Shown one piece after another: positions 18,755 through 27,264 of a stretch of 64,000 nucleotides of DNA. The notes beneath the pieces were generated by a model. It saw only the letters and a program-made list of their open reading frames with translations, was not told the DNA's origin and ran no database searches. This DNA is from Alkalimonas collagenimarina (GTDB lineage: Bacteria > Pseudomonadota > Gammaproteobacteria > Enterobacterales > Alteromonadaceae), in NCBI RefSeq assembly GCF_030717845.1, contig NZ_JAUZVZ010000021.1, positions 1-64,000 on the forward strand, read 5' to 3'. Each line of letters begins with the position of its first letter. Positions within the stretch are counted from its first letter, which is position 1. Made by a program: the position numbers and the translations under genes.

Positions 18755-20647
18755 ATGTACGTTTTGAGCTGGTTCAGACACAAGCCAATACTTATATTTG
18801 GGCTTGGTCTTTTATTTTCTTGCTACAGCCAGGCCACTGAATCTACCCTGACGGCGCTTACCGATGATTATCAGGCGCTATACCGCGCCAGCCAGCAAGA
18901 GCCAGAAGTCACCCAACAACGCATTACACACCAGTTAGAGCAGGTAAACTCTCCTCTGGATAAAGCGCAACTGTTGTATCTGCAGGCGCAGCTGCAAACG
19001 GTCTTGGTATACCCCCATCAAGCATTGCAAACCATTGAACAAGCTCTGCAACTGTTTTCAGCCGGGCAACAACCATGGCTCTACCATATGCTGCAACTGA
19101 CGAAAGCCACAGCACTGGATTTAGCGGGTACACCAGCGGATGGTATGCCTATCACCGAGTCGGCGATCGAGTGGGCTAAACACAATCAGCATCAGGCATT
19201 GTATATCCACGGTTTAGTGGTTCGAGGCATACTACAACTTAGCCTGGTGAATTACGTCGCAGCAATGCAAGACTTGCTGCAGGCATACAGACTGGCGCCG
19301 GCCGAAGATTTCATGCTCAGTAAAGGCCATATCGCTGGCTATATTGCCTTGGTCTATGAGTACCGTCGTGAAGATGAATTGGCTATACCTTACTTTGAAG
19401 AATCCGTAGAGTTTCACCAATCTCAGGGCAATATCGTCGAAGTGAGCATTGCTCAATATGGTTTGGGAAAAGCCCAGATTAATCTTGGCAATCATCAACA
19501 AGGGATCGATTTACTAAACGCATCCATGCAATTGGCTGCAGAGGCAGGTGACGATCAGGGCGTGGCTTACGCGCAAAAGGAACTGGCAAGTATTCATATT
19601 CAGCGACAAGACTTTGAAGAGGCTAAAGCTATGCTTCAGAGTGCATTGCAAACCTTTAGTAAAGCAGACAATCAGTATATGTTGCTTGATATTCACCGCA
19701 GCCTTGCCGTCATTGCATTACAGCAATCAGAATTGGATCTGGCTGAGCAGCATATAACAAAAGCCTTTACGTACGGTGATGCCGAGCATATGCCCATCCA
19801 ACATGCACATATTCAGCAATTACAAGCTGAGTGGAAGGCTGCCAGTAACCACCCTGCTGAGGCTTATCGATTGTATCGTCAGGCTAGTCAGCGCTTAAGT
19901 GAGCTAAACAACCAACGCAGTACCCATTTATTGCACCAACTGCGTGCCCAGTATGAGCTGGATACCAATGCGTTTGAGAATCAACTGCTGCAAAAAGAAC
20001 TGGAATTACAACAAACCATTATAAACAGCCAAACCGAACACCAACGTATGTTGATTGGATGGCTTGCAGGCTTGGTCATTGGCATCGCTCTACTCTTATT
20101 TTTAATCAGCTATGTGCTACTGCAGCGCAAAAAACTACAGCAGTTAGCGAATTTTGATGGGCTGACTCAGCTCCCCAATCGACGCCATACACTCGGCTTA
20201 TTAAAACAGCAATTGCAACTATCACAACGCCACCACTACCCACTGACGGTGGCTATGCTCGATCTGGATTATTTCAAGCAGCTCAATGATGGCTTTGGCC
20301 ACGCCGTTGGTGACCGGGTTTTACAGAAATTTGCACGCTTGTGTCAGGAACATACCCGCTCGACTGATGTGGTCGGCCGTATTGGTGGCGAGGAGTTTTT
20401 GGTTATTCTGCCTCACACCAATGCGGAAGATGCCAAACAAGTTCTGGAGGCTATTCGGTCGCATACCCCACAAATAGGCACCACTCTCGAATTAAATGAT
20501 TATCGCACCACCGTATCTATTGGTTACACAAGTTATACAGGCTTTGACAGCGCTGAAACCATGTTAGTGAGTGCTGATCAGGCGCTTTATCATAGCAAGG
20601 CCGAGGGGCGTAATCGACTGTCCACCGCTCAGGATTTCGCTAGCTGA
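18755..20647 (+). CDS. TPR-domain diguanylate cyclase, periplasmic sensor
   Basis: A 630-residue protein predicted to make c-di-GMP from two GTP. An N-terminal signal or anchor helix (ILIFGLGLLFSCYSQA) leads to a periplasmic region of about 400 residues built of TPR-like repeats (for example GNHQQGIDLLNASMQLAAEA near 245-265). A coiled coil (about 400-430), one membrane helix (LAGLVIGIALLLFLISYVLL, about 440-459) and a cytoplasmic GGDEF domain follow. The active-site loop reads GGEEF at 544-548. An inhibitory-site RxxD (RSTD) lies five residues upstream, so product inhibition is expected. Ligand unknown. Confidence 0.92.
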   Translation: MYVLSWFRHKPILIFGLGLLFSCYSQATESTLTALTDDYQALYRASQQEPEVTQQRITHQLEQVNSPLDKAQLLYLQAQLQTVLVYPHQALQTIEQALQLFSAGQQPWLYHMLQLTKATALDLAGTPADGMPITESAIEWAKHNQHQALYIHGLVVRGILQLSLVNYVAAMQDLLQAYRLAPAEDFMLSKGHIAGYIALVYEYRREDELAIPYFEESVEFHQSQGNIVEVSIAQYGLGKAQINLGNHQQGIDLLNASMQLAAEAGDDQGVAYAQKELASIHIQRQDFEEAKAMLQSALQTFSKADNQYMLLDIHRSLAVIALQQSELDLAEQHITKAFTYGDAEHMPIQHAHIQQLQAEWKAASNHPAEAYRLYRQASQRLSELNNQRSTHLLHQLRAQYELDTNAFENQLLQKELELQQTIINSQTEHQRMLIGWLAGLVIGIALLLFLISYVLLQRKKLQQLANFDGLTQLPNRRHTLGLLKQQLQLSQRHHYPLTVAMLDLDYFKQLNDGFGHAVGDRVLQKFARLCQEHTRSTDVVGRIGGEEFLVILPHTNAEDAKQVLEAIRSHTPQIGTTLELNDYRTTVSIGYTSYTGFDSAETMLVSADQALYHSKAEGRNRLSTAQDFAS

Positions 20648-20749
20648 TAGCATCCCGCAACCGGATTGCGGTCATGTCATCATTCTGTCATGCAGCCCGC
20701 CTAAAGTAGAGTCACATTCTGTCATGTGTTCTCAACCGGAGGGCTTAAC

Positions 20750-21277
20750 ATGCGTGCGATACAACCCATTGCAGAATTCGACTTAGCATTTTCGTTGTTC
20801 TGCTTGCGACATCGATTTAATCGTCAAGTGGCCAGCATCAGCAAAGTGATATCACGTACCGGTGATGGCCATCTCTATATTGTGCTGGGCTTTTTGATCT
20901 GGTGGTTGGATCATCAAGACCAAGGGCAGTTTTTCCGTTCTGGTCTGCTCGCTTTTGCCATTCATCTGCCTATTTACTGGTTGGCTAAAAATAGCTTTCG
21001 TCGCCGTCGGCCTAAAGAGCTGTCTGAGCTGTTAACCTGCTTTATTACCCCAAGCGACCGCTATAGTTTGCCTTCTGGCCACACGGCCGCAGCTTTTCTT
21101 ATTGCCACGCTAATCGGTAATTTTTACCCTGAGTTTTATGTGATCGCACTATGTTGGGCAGCACTCATCGGCTTATCACGTATTCTACTGGGTGTGCATT
21201 TTATGACAGATGTTTTAATTGGTGCCCTGCTTGGCATTGCTTGTGCTCAAGGCGCATTGCTAATCATGGCAGTTTGA
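20750..21277 (+). CDS. PAP2 family phosphatase
   Basis: A 175-residue membrane phosphatase of the type 2 phosphatidic acid phosphatase family. The three catalytic motifs are present: KNSFRRRRP (K-x6-RP), SLPSGH, and SRILLGVHFMTD (SR-x5-H-x3-D). Hydrophobic helices separate them. The likely substrate is a lipid phosphate or undecaprenyl pyrophosphate; which one cannot be told. I chose the ATG at 20750 because GGAGG lies 7 nt upstream; an in-frame ATG at 20726 lacks one. It is followed after 21 nt by a glycosyltransferase gene, so the two probably form an operon for an envelope glycolipid. Confidence 0.92.
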   Translation: MRAIQPIAEFDLAFSLFCLRHRFNRQVASISKVISRTGDGHLYIVLGFLIWWLDHQDQGQFFRSGLLAFAIHLPIYWLAKNSFRRRRPKELSELLTCFITPSDRYSLPSGHTAAAFLIATLIGNFYPEFYVIALCWAALIGLSRILLGVHFMTDVLIGALLGIACAQGALLIMAV

Positions 21278-21298
21278 AGTCGCAATTTTGAGGTCATC

Positions 21299-22351
21299 AT
21301 GAAGCTACTGTACGGCGTTCAGGGAACAGGAAATGGGCATATTGCTCGCGCTCGCGCGATGGCAGAAGCCTTCAGCAAACAACAAGTGCAGGTCGATTTT
21401 ATCTTCTCAGGCCGTAGCCACAATGATTATTTCTCCATGGATGCATTTGGTACTTATCAGACCCGGCGCGGCCTGACGTTTTACACTGAACAAGGCCAGA
21501 TCAATCTATTAAAAACGGTCTTCAAGAATAATCCGGCCCAGTTACTGCGTGAGATCCGCCAGCTGGATCTTAGCGGTTATGATCTGGTATTAAATGATTT
21601 TGAGCCGGTCAGTGCCTGGGCGGCAAAAAAACAAAAAATTCCCAGCATTGGCATCAGCCACCAAAATGCATTTCGCTTCGATGTTCCTAAGGTGGGTATG
21701 AATGCGATGGATCGCTTGGTGATGAAACACTTCGCACCTACCAATTATTACATCGGATTGCACTGGTATCATTTTAACCAACCTATTCTGCCGCCAATAG
21801 TACACTGTAAGTCTGGTATGGATGTCAGTAGCGAACCGTTTATTTTGGTGTATTTACCCTTTGAAGACTTAAACACTATCCGTCAGTTGCTGCTGCGTAT
21901 CAAGAACCAGCGTTTTGTTTGTTATCACCCGGAACAAAAAGATGCCATCGAACAAGATAACCTGAGTTTACAGCCATTGTCTCACGAGCATTTTCAAGCC
22001 GACTTACACCGCTGTCAGGGCGTGATTGCCAATGGTGGCTTTGAACTACCCTCTGAAGCATTGACTCTGGGCAAAAAATTGCTGCTCAAACCACTGCAAG
22101 GCCAATTTGAACAACAGAGCAACGTGAAAACTCTGCAGCAACTGGGTCTCTGCCACAGTATGTCCAAACTGGATGCTCAAAGTATTATTGGCTGGTTGGG
22201 GACCAAATCGCAAGAAGCAGTACGCTATCCCAAAGTGGCTGAAGCCATCGTGGATTGGGTGTTGCAAGGCAACTGGGGCAACCATCAACCACTTCATGAT
22301 GCACTATGGCAGCAGACCAACTTCCCAAAAACCATCCAGCTCCCCAGCTGA
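21299..22351 (+). CDS. MJ1255/VC2487 family glycosyltransferase
   Basis: A 350-residue GT-B-fold glycosyltransferase-like protein of the MJ1255/VC2487 family. The N-terminus LLYGVQGTGNGHIARARAMAE carries the nucleotide-sugar-type glycine loop GTGNGH, and the C-terminal half has GVIANGGFELPSEALTLGKKLLLKP, the donor-binding segment (region about 239-263, by its ends GVIANGG and LLLKP). No signal or membrane helix is evident, so it probably works on the inner face of the membrane. Substrate unknown. It follows the PAP2 gene closely, which fits lipid-linked glycan work. Confidence 0.88.
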   Translation: MKLLYGVQGTGNGHIARARAMAEAFSKQQVQVDFIFSGRSHNDYFSMDAFGTYQTRRGLTFYTEQGQINLLKTVFKNNPAQLLREIRQLDLSGYDLVLNDFEPVSAWAAKKQKIPSIGISHQNAFRFDVPKVGMNAMDRLVMKHFAPTNYYIGLHWYHFNQPILPPIVHCKSGMDVSSEPFILVYLPFEDLNTIRQLLLRIKNQRFVCYHPEQKDAIEQDNLSLQPLSHEHFQADLHRCQGVIANGGFELPSEALTLGKKLLLKPLQGQFEQQSNVKTLQQLGLCHSMSKLDAQSIIGWLGTKSQEAVRYPKVAEAIVDWVLQGNWGNHQPLHDALWQQTNFPKTIQLPS

Positions 22352-22371
22352 TAAATCACCATCAGCTGGGG
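22342..22371. repeat. Inverted repeat over the glycosyltransferase stop codon
   Basis: A perfect 10-bp inverted repeat (CCCCAGCTGA / TCAGCTGGGG) with a 10-nt loop. Its left arm contains the glycosyltransferase TGA. It lies between convergent genes and has no T-run, so it may be a transcript-end stabiliser rather than an intrinsic terminator. Confidence 0.6.
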
Positions 22372-22421
22372 TTAAGCAATATGAGACATCTGCCACAACT
22401 TGGTTTTCACCAGCTTGGTTG

Positions 22422-23105
22422 CTAGTGAGTAGCGGCCAGTGCTTGTTCAAACAGGCTATTTACTTTATGCCAGTTCACTACGGTCCACCAGGCATCGGCA
22501 TAATTACCTCGCTGGTTTTGGTACTGTAAGTAGTAGGCATGTTCCCACACATCCAATGCCAGCACAGGTGTTCCTCTCACATCAGCCATCGGCATCAGCG
22601 GGTTATCCTGATTAGGGGTAGAGGTCACTTGCAGCTTGTGGTCTTCATTAACAATCAGCCAGGCCCAGCCAGAGCCAAAGCGGGTTGCCGCCGCCTGATT
22701 AAACTGTTTTTTCATTTCACCCATCGAGCCAAAATCGCGCTCAATAGCCGCTTGCAACGCCTTAGATGGTTCACCACCAGTACCAACCGGCGCCATCAAT
22801 TGCCAGAACAATTGATGATTGTAATGGCCACCGCCATTATTTCGTACAGCGGTATTAAATTCCGGCATCCGCTGCATCATGCGAGCTAAATCCATATCTT
22901 TCAGCTCGGGATAATTGGTAATTTGAGCATTCAGGTTGTTCACATAAGCCTGATGATGACGGCCATGATGAATTTGCATAGTGGCCTTATCAATCACAGG
23001 CTCCAGCGCATCAGCGGCATAAGGTAAGGGGGCTAAATTAAAACTTGCGAGAGCCGGTAACGATACGGCCAACAATAATCCTGACAATGAAAGCGATTTA
23101 AACAT
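22422..23105 (-). CDS. Exported superoxide dismutase, Mn-type
   Basis: This iron/manganese-family superoxide dismutase disproportionates superoxide. Metal ligands are visible: H in IHHGRHHQAYVNN, H in GGHYNHQLFW, and D and H in DVWEHAYYL. The GGHYNHQLFW and NQDNPLMP signatures are those of Mn enzymes (Gly and Gln in the discriminating positions), not Fe enzymes. The protein starts with a signal peptide MFKSLSLSGLLLAVSLPALA, so it should be periplasmic, which is unusual because most bacterial family members are cytoplasmic and periplasmic SODs are mostly Cu/Zn. The ATG at 23105 is preferred over 23150 because it places the signal peptide at the N-terminus. 227 residues. Confidence 0.93.
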   Translation of the reverse strand: MFKSLSLSGLLLAVSLPALASFNLAPLPYAADALEPVIDKATMQIHHGRHHQAYVNNLNAQITNYPELKDMDLARMMQRMPEFNTAVRNNGGGHYNHQLFWQLMAPVGTGGEPSKALQAAIERDFGSMGEMKKQFNQAAATRFGSGWAWLIVNEDHKLQVTSTPNQDNPLMPMADVRGTPVLALDVWEHAYYLQYQNQRGNYADAWWTVVNWHKVNSLFEQALAATH

Positions 23106-23339
23106 CAGACTCAGTTCCTTTTTTAAGAAAAAACGATGACAAAACAACAACTATACATTATACAGCAGAAACAACGTAATGGATGAGTATGCGGGATGTT
23201 TCAGTTAATATCAAAATTCAACATATGATTGGTTTTGCGGTTTTAAGATAAAAAAAGAAAAGTAAATGTAACCTTTGCGTATAATTCCTGATTTATGATA
23301 CCTTCCAAAAGTAATCGTATACAAGGAAAGGAATAGCAC

Positions 23340-24530
23340 ATGAGCTGGATTCACACAGGGAAAACCCAAGCCTTTAATTATACCGGTTTAGACAAGAACC
23401 TTGCCCAGGAACATGGTATTCGCCTTCCGTCACACTATCTAAACAATCAGTGGCAACTCACCCATCAGGCTTTATTAATGTTAGCCAGCCTCAATGATTA
23501 CGATCAGCAGCAGGTGATGAAAGAGATTGATTATGTCACCCGTTACCCGGGTTCGACATACTCAACCAGACACAGTTTAAATCCGTTGCGTCGAATCTAC
23601 CGCACCCGTTACCCATTCCGTTGTTATCACTATCTGATTGAATACCGCACAACAACCAGTGGCCAGGTGGTAATTGACGACATACTGTTTGACCAGTCGC
23701 TGCAAGGTGCAAAATCTGGCAATGCAGCGGCAGAACGCACCATGCTTTATCAGGTTAAGCGTAAAAATCCAAACAACTACACCGGCCCTGCATCACAAAG
23801 CGACATTAACAGTTTACAAGATGCCTGGGATGAAGGAACTCCGGTGCATCAGGTAAATACCGAGCATGCTGCTGTTAACGGTATGCAGAACGATCAGCGA
23901 AAAGCAGCCTGGTTAATGGGGGCTCATGCTCATGCGGCCTATCAAAGCGACGGCATTGCCGCTTATACCCTGTTTCACAACCCAAGTGATGGTTGGAAGC
24001 TGGATCTGGCTGAGTGCGTATTCGACAAAGCCAGCCGCTCCAAGTCACATAATGCCCAGCATTTGGCTGCGGTACTTGCACAGGTTCAACAGCAGGGAAA
24101 AAGCGTAAAATGGGTAGTACACAGCCAAGGGGCGATAGTATTTAATGCTGCCTTGATTCATTATCGCCAGCATTATGGTGGCCTATTGCACCGCCAACAG
24201 TTAACTATTCATGGCAGTGGCGCAAACGTTAGCAAATTAACGCAATTGGCCAATGGCGTAGGCATCAAGATCGTAGCAGTAAGAAACAACCCTTTTGATG
24301 TTGTACCAAACTTAGCCGGTGGTAACGATTTGTCAGCCAGCAGCTTATGCCGTAGCATTAAATTCTGTGGTCTGGTCTTGGGTAAAGACTCCGAGCCCGG
24401 CGTAAGCCCTCATACCCTGCCATACTTGGGCATAGAGACATATAAACAACAGCTGCTAATGTTTGGTCAGCACAAAAAGGCTGCTCAGGTGCAAAAGTAC
24501 ATTAATAAACATACAGGAAAGGTCAGCTAA
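23340..24530 (+). CDS. Hydrolase-like protein of unknown function (possible toxin or effector)
   Basis: I do not recognise the family of this 396-residue protein. The C-terminal half looks like an alpha/beta hydrolase: VKWVVHSQGAIVFNAAL (candidate nucleophile S262), NPFDVVPNLAGG (D320) and SPHTLPYLG (H358) fall in the order and spacing of a Ser-Asp-His triad, similar to lipase-type effectors. Residues about 65-120 (ending RYPFRCYHYLIEYR) faintly recall a ParE/RelE strand pattern. No signal peptide or membrane helix. A good ribosome site AAGGAAAGGAA precedes the ATG. Its stop codon overlaps the start of the next gene (TAATG), so the two proteins are made together, as toxin-immunity or enzyme-partner pairs often are. 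Function is inference. Confidence 0.7.
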   Translation: MSWIHTGKTQAFNYTGLDKNLAQEHGIRLPSHYLNNQWQLTHQALLMLASLNDYDQQQVMKEIDYVTRYPGSTYSTRHSLNPLRRIYRTRYPFRCYHYLIEYRTTTSGQVVIDDILFDQSLQGAKSGNAAAERTMLYQVKRKNPNNYTGPASQSDINSLQDAWDEGTPVHQVNTEHAAVNGMQNDQRKAAWLMGAHAHAAYQSDGIAAYTLFHNPSDGWKLDLAECVFDKASRSKSHNAQHLAAVLAQVQQQGKSVKWVVHSQGAIVFNAALIHYRQHYGGLLHRQQLTIHGSGANVSKLTQLANGVGIKIVAVRNNPFDVVPNLAGGNDLSASSLCRSIKFCGLVLGKDSEPGVSPHTLPYLGIETYKQQLLMFGQHKKAAQVQKYINKHTGKVS

Positions 24531-25348
24531 TGCAGCCTCTAAAAAACTGGTGGCAGGGATTCGCTGGCGGCCCTGATTTCAACCGACTGCACAAGCTCAG
24601 CTTTTTACTGGAAGAGTTCTCTGTTCAACTTACGTTGCCCTACTCCAATATTGGCTCTGATGAGCCACCCAAGCAGGTTAATTACCCGTTTCGCTCTAAC
24701 GGTTGGTTTGAGCAATACCAACAGCAGAAAGACCAGCATAAGTTCGTACCGATATTAACCCATGGTTGGTGTTACTTAGCTCCTCTCGTGCGTTTTGATG
24801 GCGGTGAATACGGCTGGCTGTGGTTAAACGTCTGGTTAAAGAAAGTCCCTGAAGGTTTTGATGCGCTTGACCGCCAAGCACTAGCTAAGCATGTCATCAA
24901 TGAACATGATCAGCATTACAACTCAGAAGTAATTGGCGAATATGGCCTTGGCCGCAATACTGAAATTGAGTCTGAACTAAAAGAATATGCGGAGCTTCGC
25001 GCATCCAGAGGCTCACCATTCACTGAAGAGCGCTACCGCGACGAGCTGCAAGGCCGGATAAACAATTATGGCTACCCAGAGCTACAACCAGCGAAACTGG
25101 TTACCCTACAAGGTTTTGAGTGGGTGTACTATCAGGAAAAGTATGACCGGCATCCGACACGAACAGATTTTTACTGCCTACCGCTTAGTAGTCAGTTTTA
25201 CCTGGCAATAGGCTTTAAACACAGAGTTGATAATCCAAGTGAGAAAGCTTGGCAGAAAGATGCAGAAAAAGCGCAGCAAAAAATACTCGAAAATGTAAGG
25301 GTCTCTTTGTTGATGGAAGAAAGCCGTTTATTACAGAGTGGAGTATAG
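24530..25348 (+). CDS. Unknown protein coupled to the hydrolase-like gene
   Basis: A 272-residue soluble protein with no family that I recognise. It is rich in Tyr and Trp (for example EYGWLWLNVWLKK near 102-115) and charged residues, with no signal peptide or membrane helix. A helical C-terminus (EKAWQKDAEKAQQKILENV) follows a beta-rich middle. It starts within the stop codon of the hydrolase-like gene. It could be an immunity protein, a chaperone or a second subunit; nothing in the sequence decides. Confidence 0.7.
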   Translation: MQPLKNWWQGFAGGPDFNRLHKLSFLLEEFSVQLTLPYSNIGSDEPPKQVNYPFRSNGWFEQYQQQKDQHKFVPILTHGWCYLAPLVRFDGGEYGWLWLNVWLKKVPEGFDALDRQALAKHVINEHDQHYNSEVIGEYGLGRNTEIESELKEYAELRASRGSPFTEERYRDELQGRINNYGYPELQPAKLVTLQGFEWVYYQEKYDRHPTRTDFYCLPLSSQFYLAIGFKHRVDNPSEKAWQKDAEKAQQKILENVRVSLLMEESRLLQSGV

Positions 25349-25354
25349 TCTTTA

Positions 25355-25501
25355 TCATGAATTAGACCAACGTTGTCCACCGGCAATGTTATACCGGTTT
25401 AAGTAGTTGATGCTAAGCGTAACACCAACCAAACCTTCGGCGTGATTGATGTTACCGAGAATTAAGTTAGAACCTTTTTCTATTGCGCTTGGTTGGTAAC
25501 C
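25355..25501 (-). pseudogene. Decayed C-terminal coding remnant
   Basis: A 48-codon minus-strand open frame with protein-like composition (includes SNLILGNINHAEGLVGVTLS and ends QRWSNS) runs to a TGA at 25355. It has no ATG, GTG or TTG start with a ribosome site near its left end, and a TAG lies directly before it. It looks like the tail of a lost gene. I cannot name the parent family. Confidence 0.4.
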
Positions 25502-25773
25502 CTAAGCAGAGCAGTAAGATAGGCACAGATAATCATAGGACTCTTACCCGATGATTTGACTCTAGTAAAGGCTGCACACACAAATTCAAAGTCAACAAAA
25601 ATTTTATCGTGTAGCATTAAATGAAGAGAAGTTTAATTCTACTTTAGATGATCTGTGTATTGAGTTTTCGGGTAAACATAAAAACTAGCTGCTTTGCTTT
25701 GTAAGGTAAATAATTCTAAATAGCAGGCACATGCTAATATAATACACGAATAACTTTCATAAAAGTGAGACTT
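25502..25773. other. AT-rich stretch without recognisable gene
   Basis: Together with the remnant on its left, this makes a gap of about 425 nt between the accessory genes. It is AT-rich with many stops on both strands. I see no gene, RNA, or terminal inverted repeat of an insertion element in it. Confidence 0.6.
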
Positions 25774-26622
25774 TTAAAATTGAAACTTTTCATTAGGATA
25801 AGCAAACTTATTGTCAGGTAAAAAATCATACCCAGATTTGATACTATAAGCATATGAATCAGAATTAAACTTCGATTTCATAAATTTTCTGTATGCATTA
25901 ATGTCAAACCTGCTAATTGAAACTATTTGCGCTGCAGGAATAATGATAACATATCCCTTCATTAACCGAATAGTCTCTGGGTTATCCATTTTAGCAGCAA
26001 GATGCCCAAGCTCACTTTTATAGTGTTCATGATAATTTGTTGTAAACTTAACCTCCTGACATTTATCCCTATAACCGCTTAACAGCGGCATGATGGTTAT
26101 GAACTCTGCCTTACCATCCATGGGATCAAAGTTATACACGATACCTACATATACCTTACCCGACTCAAGAGTTATAAGTATTGATCTGTATTTCGAAGTC
26201 GACTCATATAAAATATATTCGTAGTCACTTGTAAGTGCAATACTCAAGGCTAATCTGTATTTTCGTTTAATTGTACAGGTAGAAATTATTTTTTTTATTA
26301 ATGAAAAAATATAAACGATTAAAACTACAGAAAGTGATAACAAAGAACTCTTAACTAAAGAGCTAGCTATTAATGTAGTTTCAGGTAAATTTTTTACGTA
26401 AGACACCCATGAAGGAAAGATTTTAGATGGGACATTAAATATATCTAAAACTGCAATTATTGACACTGCCAATAAGCAAATGAAAACGCCATATACTCCG
26501 ATATAGAAATAAAGAGAATAACCATCCATTCGTAGTATTTTGTAGCGATTTTTTGGTGTAACCCAGCAATATATATATCCGGCTGCAAATATTAGTACTA
26601 AAAATAAAGCACCATAACCCAC
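25774..26622 (-). CDS. AT-rich membrane protein of unknown function
   Basis: A 282-residue protein with three hydrophobic segments (about 1-19, 38-60, 92-112) and a cytoplasmic C-terminal domain of about 165 residues (contains YRSILITLESGKVYVGIVYN and PLLSGYRDKCQEVKF). It is not a family I can name. Codon use is strongly AT-biased compared with neighbours, a sign of recent acquisition. The start is GTG, two bases after the stop of the upstream small gene, so the pair is probably translated from one message. Confidence 0.7.
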   Translation of the reverse strand: MGYGALFLVLIFAAGYIYCWVTPKNRYKILRMDGYSLYFYIGVYGVFICLLAVSIIAVLDIFNVPSKIFPSWVSYVKNLPETTLIASSLVKSSLLSLSVVLIVYIFSLIKKIISTCTIKRKYRLALSIALTSDYEYILYESTSKYRSILITLESGKVYVGIVYNFDPMDGKAEFITIMPLLSGYRDKCQEVKFTTNYHEHYKSELGHLAAKMDNPETIRLMKGYVIIIPAAQIVSISRFDINAYRKFMKSKFNSDSYAYSIKSGYDFLPDNKFAYPNEKFQF

Positions 26623-26624
26623 TT

Positions 26625-26855
26625 TTACACTCGGCCTACAACTTCAAAGTTCTCAAACTTGCGAACTTCTTCAATCAACCGCTTCTGCGCCTCAGGATTT
26701 TCCAAATTCATAGAGATAGTACCATTATCATGGATTCTGAATTCTTTATGGTGGTCTATAAGATCGAGCAATTCTCGTTCGAACTCGTCTTGATCCATTA
26801 CACCAGCGCCAGAAGAGAATACATCAAAAGATAATATTTTTAACCACTTAGGCAT
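26625..26855 (-). CDS. Small acidic protein of unknown function
   Basis: A 76-residue protein, acidic in the middle (DQDEFERELLDLIDHHKEF) and with no membrane helix. A clear GGAG lies 7 nt before the ATG. It ends two bases before the start of the AT-rich membrane protein. This small-gene-then-membrane-gene layout is seen in defence and toxin-antitoxin modules, but no motif supports a particular role. An internal ATG gives a shorter 57-residue form. Confidence 0.6.
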   Translation of the reverse strand: MPKWLKILSFDVFSSGAGVMDQDEFERELLDLIDHHKEFRIHDNGTISMNLENPEAQKRLIEEVRKFENFEVVGRV

Positions 26856-27079
26856 TTTATTTCTCCAAAAGTCAAGCCAGCAAGTATCCGTTAAAGTTGG
26901 GGGTTATTTAAGTAATAATCTCTTATCGCACCCTTTGATACCAACCTCAAAAGTCAGGCAACTTAATTCCCTCTTAACTCTTTTGTATACCTTTTTAGTC
27001 AAAAAATCCAGCTTATTACGTAATTAAGATTACAACTAATTTATGAAATCTCCGCAAACCCTAAGGTAAGTTTTAGACA

Positions 27080-27105
27080 CAAAAAAACCTGTTAAAAAAC
27101 AGGTT
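27080..27105 (-). terminator. Terminator of tRNA-Pro
   Basis: On the minus strand a stem AACCTGTT / AACAGGTT with a 4-nt loop is followed by seven T, just after the tRNA 3' end. Confidence 0.88.
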
Positions 27106-27112
27106 GTTTTGT

Positions 27113-27189
27113 TGGTCGGTACGAGAGGATTTGAACCTCCGACCCCTGACACCCCATGACAGTGCGCTACCAAGCTGCGCCACGTACCG
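27113..27189 (-). tRNA. tRNA-Pro (GGG)
   Basis: A 77-nt tRNA with encoded CCA. The anticodon loop ATGGGGT places U33 before GGG, so the anticodon is GGG, as in E. coli proL, including the U-U mismatch in the anticodon stem. Its 3' end faces the accessory block at 23.3-27.1 kb. tRNA 3' ends are common integration sites, but no second copy of this end was seen in the block. Confidence 0.95.
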
Positions 27190-27264
27190 ACTTAGAGCGT
27201 ATAATACGGATAATCCGGCAAAAAGCAACGCTGGCGCGCTTAACTGCAGTATTTTTAGGCAGGC

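Noticed and set aside
23535-23700. ParE/RelE-like toxin domain in the hydrolase-like protein
   Set aside because: Only a loose pattern of strands and basic residues; no catalytic signature. Kept as a remark, not a call.
27113-27142. tRNA-Pro 3' end as an attachment site
   Set aside because: I looked for a second copy of the tRNA end between 22.4 and 27.1 kb and saw none, and there is no integrase gene, so an att site is not annotated.
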